This document shows positions 33,779 through 44,700 of a stretch of 64,000 bases of DNA, one piece after another. The translations under genes were made by a program, and so were the position numbers. Every line of letters starts with the position of its first letter. Within the stretch, counting starts at the first letter, position 1. This DNA is from Pseudomonas sp. KUIN-1 (GTDB lineage Bacteria; Pseudomonadota; Gammaproteobacteria; Pseudomonadales; Pseudomonadaceae), in assembly GCF_009176725.1 (NCBI RefSeq), contig NZ_AP020337.1, positions 4,471,501-4,535,500 on the forward strand, read 5' to 3'. A model generated the notes under the pieces. It did no database searches, was not told the DNA's origin, and worked only from the letters and a program-made list of their open reading frames with translations.

Positions 33779-34105
33779 TTACCCGGCCTTGGCGGCGGAT
33801 GCTTCCTTGACCAACGTCTGCAACGAACCGTCATCCATCATCTCGGTGATGATGTCGCTACCACCGACCAGCTCACCGGCAACCCACAGTTGCGGGAAAG
33901 TCGGCCAGTTGGCGTACTTTGGCAGGTTGGCGCGGATTTCAGGGTTTTGCAGAATGTCGACGTAGGCAAACTTTTCGCCACACGCCATCAATGCCTGGGA
34001 AGCCTTGGCCGAAAAGCCGCATTGCGGAGCGTTCGGAGCGCCTTTCATGTAAAGCAGAATGGTGTTGTTGGCAATCTGCTCTTTAATCGTTTCGATGATA
34101 TCCAT
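33779..34105 (-). CDS. grxD: Monothiol glutaredoxin (Grx4 type)
   Basis: A 108-residue monothiol glutaredoxin from ATG 34105 (MDIIETIKEQIANN). The active site is the single-cysteine CGFS in NAPQCGFSAKASQAL. Glutathione- and cluster-binding residues lie in WPTFPQLWVAGELVGGSDI. It carries and delivers [2Fe-2S] clusters, which suits its position beside bfd/bfr. Confidence 0.95.
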   Translation of the reverse strand: MDIIETIKEQIANNTILLYMKGAPNAPQCGFSAKASQALMACGEKFAYVDILQNPEIRANLPKYANWPTFPQLWVAGELVGGSDIITEMMDDGSLQTLVKEASAAKAG

Positions 34106-34193
34106 GGAGCACCTCGGCTGAAATATCCGACTCAGTTGTCGGCACGGTGACACATTGTAACGAAATCCCGAGCATGACGCTCTGTCTTGAGGC

Positions 34194-36302
34194 TTAACAC
34201 GCCACGACCTGCACCGGTACGCCGTTCAACGCCGCGTTGCCGGACAGCACGTCGAGTTGCCGTTCGTCGGTCAGGTCATTGGCACTGACGCCGGGCAGGC
34301 CCTGCGCGATCGCCATTTTTACCCCTGAACGCGAATGCCCCCAACCGTGCGGCAGGCTGACCACCCCGCGCATCATGTCCAGACTGCCCAGCACCTGAAC
34401 CTCGATCATCCCGACCCGGGAGCTGACCCGGACCTGCTGGCCGTCACTCAGACCACGGCACGCGAGATCGTCAGGATGCATCAACAGTTGATGCCTGGGT
34501 TTGCCCTTCACCAGCCGATGGTAGTTGTGCATCCATGAATTGTTACTGCGCACATGCCTGCGGCCAATCAGCAGCAACTCGCTTGCCTGAGGAGAAGGAT
34601 CGGCTGCAAAGCGCGCCAGGTCGGCCATGATCACCTCAGGCGCGGCCTGAATGCGGCCATTGGCGGTCTTCAGGCGCTGTGCAAGATTGGCCTTCAACGC
34701 CCCCAGATCGAGGCCGTGCGGATGACTGTCCAAGGTTTCCAGTGACAGCTTATGGGACGATGCATCGCCATAGAGGCCTGCACGCAGCCCGCGATCGATC
34801 ATCTGCGCAGGCGGCAACGTGGGTTTCAGCGCTCGCTCGGCCTTGGCAGCAAAGGCGCTGGCCAGCCCGACGAAGATCTCCCAGTCGTGCAGGGCACCTT
34901 CGGGCTTGTCGAAAATGGCCCGATTGAAGCGCGTGACGTTGCGCACTGCGAGCGTGTTGAAGGTGGTGTCGTAGTGATCATTTTCCAGTGCCGAGGTGGA
35001 CGGCAGGATCAAGTCGGCGTGGCGAGTGGTCTCGTTGATGTAAAGATCGATGCTGAGCATGAACTCAAGCCCTTCGAGCGCCTGCTCCAGCTGACGGCCG
35101 TTGGGCGTCGACAGAACCGGGTTACCCGCAACGGTCACCAACGCGCGAACCTGCCCTTCTCCGTCCACAAGCATTTCCTCGGCCAGCGCCGAAACCGGCA
35201 ACTCGCCGCCATACTCCGGCAGGCCGGACACCCTGCTTTGCCACCGATTGAAATGACCGCCGGATGTCGAGCTGACGAGGTCGACGGCGGGCTCCGTACA
35301 GAGTGCGCCACCCACACGGTCCAGGTTGCCCGTCACCAGATTGATCAGTTGTGCCAGCCAATGACACAGCGTGCCAAAGGTCTGAGTCGACACGCCCATT
35401 CGCCCATAACACACCGCCTTGTCAGCGGCCGCGAAATCCCGTGCCAGTTGCCGGATCTGCTCGGCGGCGATACCGCAGCGCGGGCTCATGGCCTCTGCAG
35501 TGAAGCCGGCAATGGCCTGGCGAACCTGCTCCAGGCCGTCGACAGGCAAATGGCTCTCGCGGGTCAGCCCCTCTTCGAACAGCGTATTGAGCAGCCCGAA
35601 CAGCAACGCTGCGTCACCGCCCGGACGTACGAACAGATGCTGGTCAGCGATGGCAGCCGTCTCACTGCGGCGCGGGTCGATGACCACCAGTTTGCCGCCG
35701 CGCTGCTGGATCGCTTTCAGACGCTTTTCAACATCCGGAACCGTCATGATGCTGCCATTGGACGCCAACGGATTGCCGCCGAGAATCAGCATGAAGTCGG
35801 TGTGATCGATATCCGGAATCGGCAACAGCATGCCGTGGCCATACATCAGGAAACTGCTGAGGTGGTGCGGCAACTGATCGACCGACGTCGCCGAAAAACG
35901 ATTGCGGGTCTTGAGCAGGCCGAGAAAGTAATTGCTGTGGGTCATCAACCCGTAGTTATGCACGCTGGGGTTGCCCTGATAGACCGCTACCGCGTTCTGC
36001 CCATGGCGCTGCTGAATGGCGTAAAGCCGCTCCGCCACCAGATCGAACGCCTGCTGCCAGGCAATTGGCTGCCACTGATCACCGCTGCGCAGCATCGGCT
36101 GGCGCAAACGATCAGGGTCATTCTGGACGTCCTGCAACGCAATCGCCTTGGGGCAGATATGACCGCGGCTGAACGTGTCCAGCGGGTCGCCCTTGATCGA
36201 GGCAATGCGCGGCGCAGAATCCGCCTCCACGACGGTCTCGATCACAAGACCGCAGATGGCCTCGCACAGGTGGCAGGCTCGGTAGTGTTCAGTCCGGGTC
36301 AT
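34194..36302 (-). CDS. Molybdopterin-dependent oxidoreductase (DMSO reductase superfamily)
   Basis: A 702-residue protein from ATG 36302; an upstream start at 36323 is possible. The N-terminal [4Fe-4S] site is CHLCEAICG...GHICPKA (C-X2-C-X3-C-Xn-C), near residues 9-55. Mo-bisPGD domains follow (YQGNPSVHNYGLMTHSNYFLGLL, VIDPRRSETAAIADQHLFVRPGGDAAL), and the C-terminal cofactor-binding domain has LLLIGRRHVRSNNSWMHNYHRL. No twin-arginine signal is seen, so it is probably cytoplasmic. It resembles formate dehydrogenase/nitrate reductase-like family members of unassigned substrate. No partner subunit gene is adjacent. Confidence 0.87.
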   Translation of the reverse strand: MTRTEHYRACHLCEAICGLVIETVVEADSAPRIASIKGDPLDTFSRGHICPKAIALQDVQNDPDRLRQPMLRSGDQWQPIAWQQAFDLVAERLYAIQQRHGQNAVAVYQGNPSVHNYGLMTHSNYFLGLLKTRNRFSATSVDQLPHHLSSFLMYGHGMLLPIPDIDHTDFMLILGGNPLASNGSIMTVPDVEKRLKAIQQRGGKLVVIDPRRSETAAIADQHLFVRPGGDAALLFGLLNTLFEEGLTRESHLPVDGLEQVRQAIAGFTAEAMSPRCGIAAEQIRQLARDFAAADKAVCYGRMGVSTQTFGTLCHWLAQLINLVTGNLDRVGGALCTEPAVDLVSSTSGGHFNRWQSRVSGLPEYGGELPVSALAEEMLVDGEGQVRALVTVAGNPVLSTPNGRQLEQALEGLEFMLSIDLYINETTRHADLILPSTSALENDHYDTTFNTLAVRNVTRFNRAIFDKPEGALHDWEIFVGLASAFAAKAERALKPTLPPAQMIDRGLRAGLYGDASSHKLSLETLDSHPHGLDLGALKANLAQRLKTANGRIQAAPEVIMADLARFAADPSPQASELLLIGRRHVRSNNSWMHNYHRLVKGKPRHQLLMHPDDLACRGLSDGQQVRVSSRVGMIEVQVLGSLDMMRGVVSLPHGWGHSRSGVKMAIAQGLPGVSANDLTDERQLDVLSGNAALNGVPVQVVAC

Positions 36303-36492
36303 CACAGCCTCAGATCTTGTCATGGCAATCCGGTTGATTGCCTAACACTCACTATGCTGCCTTGCCATGCCCCGCGCCACTGATGTTCGGCCCGTGAATC
36401 GAGGGGCATCAGGCGCGCGGATGTTCTAATGAATCGATATCTGGTTAAGGGCGTTTTGCAGCAATCGCTGTCTCAAAGAGCATGTCGTTAAA

Positions 36493-36885
36493 CTACACCA
36501 TGAGATGTGCTGAAAACGCCATGACGGTGCCGAGGTTTCCGATTTTTCGTTCCGGACTACGGCTGGCTATGACTCGATCTAGTAGTAGGTCTTCGCCGTC
36601 ATTGCCGATCAGTATCAGCAAGCGCCGCCATTGGTCGTCTGGAATTTCAAGCTCCAATGCCAGCCCGACCAAACAGAAGCAAATGATGTAATGGTCGTAG
36701 TGGAAACGCCAGTGGTGCCGCGTGAATTGCTGATCTGAAGTCCATACCGTAGCTCCGAGGCGTTCAGCTTCCTCCCAAGCGTTCAATAGACCGGGGAAGT
36801 AGCGCGCCAAGTCATTTACTGGGTGTCCCGCGGAGTATTTGCGCAGGATTTGGTGCCAGTGTTTTGGGGCAAGAGTGAACTGATA
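36493..36885 (-). pseudogene. Orphan immunity gene remnant, DUF1910/DUF1911 (PoNi-like)
   Basis: A continuous minus-strand frame from just after a stop at 36886-36888 reads HWHQILRKYSAGHPVNDLAR, then YFPGLLNAWEEAERLG, then IICFCLVGLALELEIPDDQW and LILIGNDGEDLLLDRVIASR. These are hallmarks of the DUF1910-DUF1911 (PoNi) immunity proteins that block PoNe-type DNase toxins. Only about 130 residues survive from a family of roughly 250-300, and the 5' end lacks a credible ATG (first start is TTG 36810). It is the far end of the eroded CDI immunity series. PoNi assignment is from memory of the family pattern. Confidence 0.55.
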
Positions 36886-37006
36886 CTAGGGAGCGTAGTC
36901 CGGATCTCCTGACGTTTTTTGGAGGTCAAAGACTCCTCAGCAATATATTCGTCGTTATATTGTGTTCATTCTAGCCAGTAGCTCGTGCCCCACATCGGTA
37001 CCCGAA

Positions 37007-37099
37007 TCATTTAGCTGCGCCTCCTAATAACTTTGATGCAGCAACGGGATCAGCTACAAATTTCCCATTTTTTTGCAAGACATGTAACAAATCGGTTGA
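37007..37099 (-). pseudogene. Possible toxin tail fragment
   Basis: A 30-residue minus-strand frame between stops reads STDLLHVLQKNGKFVADPVA and ends with ASKLLGGAAK. It is AT-rich but protein-like, and it lies between two immunity remnants where a truncated CdiA C-terminal fragment would be expected. It is too short to assign. Confidence 0.3.
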
Positions 37100-37148
37100 T
37101 TAACGCGGCTTTAGATAAAATAGACTAAGAGGTTCCCGAGTTGATGTA

Positions 37149-37477
37149 TTAGTACTCGTAGTGAACCTTAGCTTCGCTTTTTTGCCTATGGATCAGGTCA
37201 TCCATTCCCAACAACCACCGATTTGTTTTTTCATAATTTAGCTTAGCTCAAATACAAGGCCAGACATGCTTTCTTCAGCAGCATCAGTTAAGAACACTGA
37301 TTTTGCTTCATTGTTAATATTGAATTTAAAGCTGGACTCCACCTAGCCTTCTTCAGTATCAACCTCACCTTTACAACAGAGGAATTGATAGTCGCAATCA
37401 GCTTCGCCAGAAAGATTTTCAGCAAGCTCATTTAGAACTTCAAACTGTCTTTGAATTGTATTATCCACCCTACTCAA
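37149..37477 (-). pseudogene. Degraded immunity-like gene with internal stop and frameshift
   Basis: Reading minus from TTG 37477 (or GTG 37468) gives RVDNTIQRQFEVLNELAENL, then SGEADCDYQFLCCKGEVDTEEG, followed by an amber codon (TAG at 37343-37345). The same frame then continues VESSFKFNINNEAKSVFLTD up to VFELS before a second stop. Shifting frame there recovers NYEKTNRWLLGMDDLIHRQK and EAKVHYEY. The amber probably replaced a Trp codon. A small acidic protein of roughly 105 residues next to other immunity genes suggests an orphan immunity protein. The family could not be named with confidence; a YezG/DUF600-like identity was considered. Confidence 0.5.
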
Positions 37478-37498
37478 ACTATGCCGTATAATTATATT

Positions 37499-38034
37499 TC
37501 AGCCGCCTACAGCCTCATCTCTAATAGCCCAATTATGAATTGATACATATTCGATTTTTTGCTTTGGGGCATTTTCTAGGGGTGCCCTGTAACCTGTCAA
37601 AAGGCTAATACCATCAATGACAGTTTCTCCATTCAAAATAAGAAAATCATCATCAAACTCATTAAATTCAATTAGCAAAGGTGATTTTATAGACCCTAAC
37701 TCCAATCCTGGCCTAACGCCTTCAAAATTACCAGAATAACCTATACCCACATTTATGTTATATAGAGAGGTTCCGTTCATGAATGCGAGCATCAGTAGCC
37801 TGTTCTTGAAGAATAGATAATTCACAAAGTCGCCGTGCTCCTTAAATCGTATTTCCTCCCTAATACCTAGCCAACCGGTGTTGTTTTCCAAGAGTTCATA
37901 TGTGGTAGATTTAAAGTCATACCATGTTACCTGACCTATTTTTTTTAGATTCCCTCAAGTGAGCTACCCAGCTCAAAGCCTGCTGCGCTGAGCCCTGGTA
38001 CCAAATCTGCTTCTAAATCGAAAACGGCATTCAT
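37499..38034 (-). pseudogene. Frameshifted orphan immunity-like gene
   Basis: ATG 38034, with a GAGAG ribosome-binding site, begins MNAVFDLEADLVPGLSAAGF, then ELGSSLEGI and a stop. From a second frame just upstream of the A8 tract (37939-37946) the protein resumes: NLKKIGQVTWYDFKSTTYEL, then NNTGWLGIREEIRFKEHGDF, then GFxGVRP-like and FDDDFLILNG segments, ending SIHNWAIRDEAVGG. The join gives about 177 residues of coherent, acidic, cytosolic protein. The N-terminal motif (DLVPGLSAAG..LG) and tail (SIHNW) recall CDI/Rhs immunity proteins of no named family. Immediately upstream is a toxin tail ending GGKWLPW-stop, the usual toxin-immunity order. Confidence 0.6.
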
Positions 38035-38045
38035 GTTCACTTCTC

Positions 38046-38193
38046 TCACCATGGTAGCCACTTACCACCCTCGCACTTCAGTCGATTAACCTTTGTATCA
38101 TAATATTGTTGATTTCGTGTGATAGTACCGGGCTGCACTGATATGAGTTTGCATATAAGCACTCTTCGATCTAGAAGTATTAAACAAGAAAAT
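38046..38193 (-). pseudogene. Orphan toxin C-terminal fragment(s)
   Basis: A minus-strand frame without start codon reads LDRRVLICKLISVQPGTITR, then NQQYYDTKVNRLKCEGGKWL, then PW and stop at 38046-38048. This is 12 bases before the ATG of the orphan immunity gene, so it looks like the last 45 residues of a displaced CdiA/Rhs toxin. A different frame just upstream (38180-38248) reads KWRFDDAGHVFTAPSKKDFL and V before a stop, possibly the tail of yet another toxin. Neither has an N-terminal part or a translation start. Confidence 0.45.
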
Positions 38194-38387
38194 CCTTTTT
38201 AGATGGCGCCGTAAATACATGGCCGGCGTCGTCGAAGCGCCATTTTGCCTATTTTTTAGGCGTAAATCGATGACTTCAAACTTCTTGTATGCATGATTTT
38301 AATTATGGTCTTCGATTTGCTTTTTCAGTGGTTAAGTATGCGGGCTAAAATACCGGGCAAAACGATTCGGTTTTGGAGCTTCATGAG

Positions 38388-38780
38388 TCAATCAATCATA
38401 TTCTTTAAAAAGCGAATTCCGCTATTGTCGCGAAGTGCGTATACCTCTTCAAACTGGAAGGATAATATGAATTTAAACTGAGTCTGTTTAACAAGTTCGC
38501 TAAGGAATGCTTTTATGTCTTCCGAACTTTCAGATAATGTATCGATAGGTGAGTGAAACGCTCCTCTCATGCCAACCTTCCAATCAGCTATTACGTTTTC
38601 TGCTACAATTTCCTCGTAAGGAATTATGTGGCGAAACACGAAGTAAGCGTTAGAGCTTATAAAGTTTCCTGTCAAGTGTTTTTCTTCGATCTGATAGTCC
38701 GTATTCATACTGGATAATGTGCGGCATATATCGTCAAAAGATATACCTTGTTCGATCTCCAAGTTCATAGTGATGGTCAT
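38388..38780 (-). CDS. cdiI: CdiI immunity protein (cognate to the CdiA toxin)
   Basis: A 130-residue acidic cytosolic protein starting MTITMNLEIEQGISFDDICR. Its ATG overlaps the cdiA stop (ATGA), the tight coupling expected for a cognate immunity protein. There is no signal peptide. I do not recognise the family; assignment rests on position, size and charge. It should bind and neutralise the C-terminal nuclease of CdiA. Base composition is AT-rich, as usual for exchangeable toxin-immunity modules. Confidence 0.75.
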   Translation of the reverse strand: MTITMNLEIEQGISFDDICRTLSSMNTDYQIEEKHLTGNFISSNAYFVFRHIIPYEEIVAENVIADWKVGMRGAFHSPIDTLSESSEDIKAFLSELVKQTQFKFILSFQFEEVYALRDNSGIRFLKNMID

Positions 38781-41700
38781 TTTGCTACCTCGATTATTTT
38801 AAATTCATTGTTTTTCATTAGGTAAAGTTTTTTCAGCCCTTCCACCGGGCGTGTAGACAGCGCTTTTTCAATCTCACCAAATGTTAACGGTGAATCAGCT
38901 AGATTTACAACTACGCTACTAGCTTGTTTTTGAACTTTTTCAGTTACTGTCATCAATACTGAAATAGGGCTATTAGTTCTTGGGGAAAATACATCAGCTA
39001 GGTCGCCATTAATTTTCAAATCAGGATTTCCCCCTTTTCTCCCAGTATTGGGTAATTGCTCAACATCATACCCTGCCTGAGCAAGCTTTTTTGACGCCTC
39101 ATTCTGACGCTCAATTGATCTGACCATATCTGGAGAAGCATTTTTTGGAGGAAGTTCAGGTTCTCCTTTCAAAGAGCCAAGTTTGGGTAGGCTGTTAACA
39201 CCCGCCTCAGAATCCGTCATCGCACTCATCGGATTCCGATTTTTAGCATTCTCAGCAGCGATCTTCTCAAGTCTAGCCAGATCAGCCATCTTATCAAGCT
39301 CTGCGCTGCTCACCTTGATCCCGGCTTTGGCCAAGCCGACGACGCCTTTCGCTGCAGTGCCCACTCCTGTAACGGCGGTGCCGATTTGCCACGCCAGTTC
39401 GCCCATGGCTTGGCCCATTGCTACAGCGTTATCGTCGCCGCCTACTTCCAGGGCGTTTTTGATCGTGTCTATCCTGGCGCTGAATTTGTTAGCGACATCT
39501 TCACCAAGCTGCGCTCTGACCTCCGGGTCGCTGATCAGGCTGCTCAGGCCATTGAGGCCATCGATGGGGTGCATCGCGAAATCAGCCAGGCCCGTAATGT
39601 CCCCCCAGCTGGACTCCGCCAGACCCTTGCCAATCCCGTACCGGGTCAGTATTTCCTGCTTGCCGCTGATGGCTAACCACTTGCCAGCCACTTGGGCCTT
39701 GGCAACCAGTCCTTTTGCAGCTTCATATTCCTTTCTGGCCTGCGCTTCTTGCTGCGTCGCCAACCAATTGTTATCCACCGCCGCCCCTGCCGCCGTATTC
39801 GCGGCAGTCGGGTCGATGGAAGCACTGGTCGCAGCCAAACCCGTCACCAAGCTGACGATCAAATTACGTTTGGCTTCGCGTTGTTCTTCGCTTTCGTCCG
39901 GGCTGCTTTGCGAGAACAAACCGGTCAGCAGGCTGGACGCCGCTGCGCCTGCTGCACCGCTGCCGCAGCTTTGGTTGCTGGCCGCCGCACCTGCGCAGGC
40001 GACGATGCCATGTAGCGCGGCGTGCAGTGGGGAGCCTTCGGTCAGTTCGCCATTTGCTACAAGGTCGCCGATGTAGCCTGCGCCGCGTTGCTGGACGTAA
40101 TTGACCACCAGACTTTGCACGAACGCGGCGTTGCCGGCGCTGATGTTGCCACCGGCTGCACCGATCAGGGCGGTGGTAATTTGTCGGTAAGTGCCGCCTG
40201 CGCCCCAGTTTTCGGAGATGTCGTTGGCTTCTGCCGACAGTTGCCTTGCACTGTTCTGCAAGAGCATGCGTTCTGTATCGCTTAAGCCACCGGCTTTATC
40301 AGCTTGCTCCTGCAGCTCTTTGGACTGTTGTCGCTTGAGGTCCGCTTCCCGCGCCTTGTTGGCGAGGAAGGTGCTGGCTTCGTTGGAGAACGCAGTGACG
40401 ATCTCGAACCCGGCGCGGACTTCATCTTCGTCGAAGATCGGCTTGAGCGAGTTGCTGCCGTTGCGATCGCTGGACACATCGCGGTTGAGGCTGGCGACGG
40501 TCTGTTCGGGGTTCTGACCCGTGCGTTTCTGCTGTTCGGCGTCGTCGGTGATAACGACGGCACCGCCACTGATGCCGCTGCGCGTTACGCTGCTGGCCTT
40601 GTCGCTGGCGCTGATGGCGATCGGCATGTTGGCGCCGATATTGTTTTCGTTCTTCGCCAGGTCGGTGCCAGGGTTGACCGTGCCGCCGCTCTGCACGTTG
40701 CCCTTCTGGTCCTTGCCGATTTCGTTGTAGCCACCGCCGAGGCTGACGGTGTTGGCGTCGTAATCGGCCTTGTTCTTGATGTCACGGCTGGTGAGGCTGG
40801 AGGTGACCAGGCTGTTCTTGCCGTCCTGCACGGCTTTGTCGCTGCTGGCGATAACGGCGCCGACCAGATCGGTGTTGCCCCGCACGTTGATGTCGAAACC
40901 GTCATCACCGGCCTTGATGCCTGATTGCTCGGTGACGCTGGCGTAGTTGGAGTCGATGTTGGTCGCGCCGAAGTTGCCGCTGGCACCACTGATGGTGCTC
41001 ATGCCGGTGCAGAACGGCGGAATGCAGAGGCTGACGCCAAAGCCGAGGCTCTTTTCGTCGACCTTGTAGGTGTTGGTGTCCTGCAGGCTTTCGATATTGA
41101 GATCACCGCCGACGTCGGCGATGACCTTCTTGCCACTCGCCACCGCGCCTTTGATCTGCGTGTCCCCGCCAGACGCCAGCAGCAACTGGTTGCCAGCTTC
41201 CACTTTGGTGTTGGTATGGGTCAGCTCGTCACCGTCGGCCAGGCCCTTATTGCCGGTGACGCCCAAGTCCAGGGTAAAGCCGTTTTTGGTGCCGCCCAGC
41301 GAGAAGCCGATACCCACGCTGGCGCTGCTGCCTTTGCTGTCGGTGTTTTGTTGGCTGGTGTTGTTGGCGGCCAGCAGGTTGATGTCGCCGTCGGCCATCA
41401 GGCTGGCGTCACGCCCGGCCTTGATCTGGCTGCCTTGTACCGTGATGTCGCTGTCTGCACCTGCGCCGGTCGCGCGCAGACGCACATCTTGACCGGCGGT
41501 GATGGTCGATCCGGCGGCGCTGTCGCTGGTCTGGGTGGTTTTGCTTTCATTCTTTTTGGTGCCCAGTGACAGGCTGATGTTGAGGCCGCCCGCCATGTCG
41601 GGGTTCATCGCCACCGCCGTGGCGGCGTTGTTACCGCCCAGCAGGACCGTTGCTGCCGCCAGCGCTTTCATGCGCCCGTCGTCGGTATTCTCCGACGCAT

Positions 41701-44700
41701 GCTTCATCTGTTGAGTGGTCTGGATGGCGCTGATGACCGGGTTGGTCACGGTCAGGGTAAAACCGGTCTGCTTGAACAGCGTTTCGCGTTCGCGCTTGCT
41801 GCTGTTACGTGCCTCGACGACATCGATGGTTTGCCCGGTGATGTCGACGCTGCCTTCAGGCGCGCTAACCTGGCTGCCCACTTGGCGGTAGCCTTTGCCC
41901 GCTTCGATCAGCACATCGCCCTTGGTCGAGCCCACCGTACTCGCCGCTGCCGTCTGGCTGGTGGTGAGGTCCTTGACGCTTTGCTGCTGAGTGCCGAGCG
42001 TCAGTGCAATGCCGCCACCGCTGAACAGGCCGCTTTTCTTCACCGACTTGTCGTGACGTTCGCTGCTGCTCTCGGTCGCGGCTTCGATGTTGATGTTGTT
42101 GTCAGCCGCCAGAATGGTCTGGTTGGTAGACACCACGTTGCTGCCGCTGACGTTAATGTCGCGACCGGCCTGGACATAGGTTTGCTCGCCACTCAGCGTC
42201 GAGCCCTGCGCCTGGGTCTGGTTGACAGTGTCACGTGTGGTGGTGGTCTTGCTGGAGAACAGACCGTTGCTGCCCTTGAACTTGTGCGCCTCATCTGCAA
42301 ACTGGGTGTTTTGCGCAGCAGTGAGGTTCACGTCGCGCCCGGCGTCGGCAATGATCGCACCTTGCTGGCTGGTGACACTCGCGCCTCGGGCGTTGATGTC
42401 CTGCGCTGCGCTCAGGCGAACGTCGCCCTGCCCTTGAATGGTCGAGCCGACTTCGGTCTGACTGGCATCCTTGCGCCAGTTGCTGCCGTTCCAGTTAACC
42501 GATTGCTGATGGGCTTCGCCGACAGTCGTCAGGTTGATGTTATTGCCAGCCTGCAACGATGTGCTGCCGCCAGTACCTGCGTTGACCACCTGAGCGCCGG
42601 TCAGGTTGAGGTCTTTGCCCGCGTTGACGTCCATGGTGCCGCCAGCGCCGCTAACGAACAACCCGGCCACTCGCGACAGGTTGGTACGAGTGCCTTGAGC
42701 GCTGCTGCTATCGCGACTGCTGGAGATGACATTGACGTTTTGCCCGGCATTGATCGCCAGGCTGTCTGTAGCGCCGATCAGCCCACCGAGATTGTCGAGG
42801 TTTTCCCGAGCGGTCAGCGAGACCTTGTCAGCCTGGATGCGACCACCGAGGTTTTCGATGTTCTGCGCGGTAATCGCCATTACACTGCGCCCGGCCAGGC
42901 TACCGCTGTTGACCAGGTCGCCCGCGATGTTCAGGTTCAGGCGTTGTCCGGCAATCAGCGAGCCAGAGCCGTTGAGGTCGCTTTCCTGCACGCGCACGTA
43001 GACCTGAGGCACCAGCACGTCGCGTGTTTCGCCATTGGCGAGGGTGACTTTCTTCTGCACCAGCCAGACGATATCGCTGGTCAGCTGCGCCATCTGCTCG
43101 GGGGACAGCTCGACGCCAGGCACCAGCTGCCATTGATTGGCGAGGGTCACAGCGTTGTCGATCAGCGCCCGGTATTGGGCTTCGTCATTCGCATAGCCAT
43201 CGAGGAAGCGTCGACCGGTGAGTTGCGCGACCTGTTCGCGAATCAGCTTCTGTTCGTAGAAGCCATCACCGAGGCGTTGCTGGGTCAGGGCCGGGTCGAC
43301 TTGCAGGCGCTCAAGCATGTAATCCGACGACAACCAGGTACGGTAACTGGCAAAGCGCGGATCGGTTTCGATCAGGTAACTGCTGCTGGGCTGCGGGTTG
43401 GTGGTAAACAGACTGTTATTCGGCAACTCAAGAGACGGGCCACCGGTGCGAATCTGTTCGGCGACGCCTTGGGCATTTTGCGTAGTTTGCGCAGCGACCT
43501 GCACGATAGGGGCGACCTGAAAGGTTCTGGCCGCTGGCGCATTCACCGCACCGGTGGACGTAATCTTCTGGCCGACTGTCTGGGTCCCGCGCGCGCTAAT
43601 CTGCGTGCCGGTGCCAGCGACGGCAGAGTTTTGTGCGAAGACAGTTGGTTGCAGGGATATCTCCTGGATCAACGGCGCAGGAGTGTAAGCCGCCGTATTC
43701 GAGCCTTGCCGGTCGCGACCCTTGCGCTGGATACGATAGAAGTTGGTCACCGTCCCGCTGTCGACCGTAGTGCGCTGGCCGGACAGTTCGGTGTTGGTCA
43801 GGCTGGTAACGTCCGCCTGCAATAGCCCACCGGCAATGATGCGACTCTTGTCGTTGAGCACATCGCCAGCGCTGATCAGCATCGTTCCACCGGACAGTAT
43901 CTGCGCGGGTGCCGAGGTGGCAATCTGGGTTTCATTGACTACGCGGGTGTAGTCGTAGCGATTCCAGTTGTCGCGCTGGCCCTCAGGGGTGACCAGATAA
44001 TTGACCTCATCGTTACGCAGGGAAATCTCATTGGCCTGATAGCGATTGGTCGAGCCAGTGAGCTGAAATTCCTGCTCTGGCGTACGGCTGACTTCCACTT
44101 CACGAGTGCTGAAATGTTCGTTGGTGTTGCGCGCGCTTTGTACGTTCAGCGAGAGATTGCCAAGTGCTTCGATCGTTGCGCTGGCATTGGTCAGCAGTTG
44201 AGCGCGACCCTGTGCAGTATCTGCGGCGCTCAAGCCGCCGCCGATGGCGAGGTCGCCAGCACTGAAAATCAGCGATTGCTCGCGGTTGTTAACGGTGCCG
44301 GCGCCGATGTTCAACGACTCTCGTGCTGCGAGCGTGGCCGCAGTACCGTTTTCGTCGAGGTTGTTCAATGTGGTAGTGGCAATCGCCAGTTGGTCACCGT
44401 ACAGACGCGCAGTCCCAAGATTGTTGAGCGTCGTGGCCTGCACGCGCACCTGCTGGCCATCGATCAGACCACGGTTGGTCAGCGTGTCAGCGACGTTCAG
44501 GCGAACCTGGCCCGCGCTGACTTCGGCATTGGCGCTGTTGTCGAGCGTCTGTGCGCTGACCAGCAACGACTTGCCCGCCAGTAAACGCCCGGTGTTGTTA
44601 AGCGCCCCGGCGATGCTCAGATCAACGTTATTGTTGGCCTGAATCTGCCCGCTTAAATCAAGGCCGCTCTGCAACCTGAAGTTGATGTCACCCAGGCTCA

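Noticed and set aside
41699..43825. 708-residue plus-strand frame inside the cdiA region
   Set aside because: It is antisense to the repeat body of cdiA, without a ribosome-binding site or recognisable domains. The repetitive GC-rich repeats give long open antisense frames.
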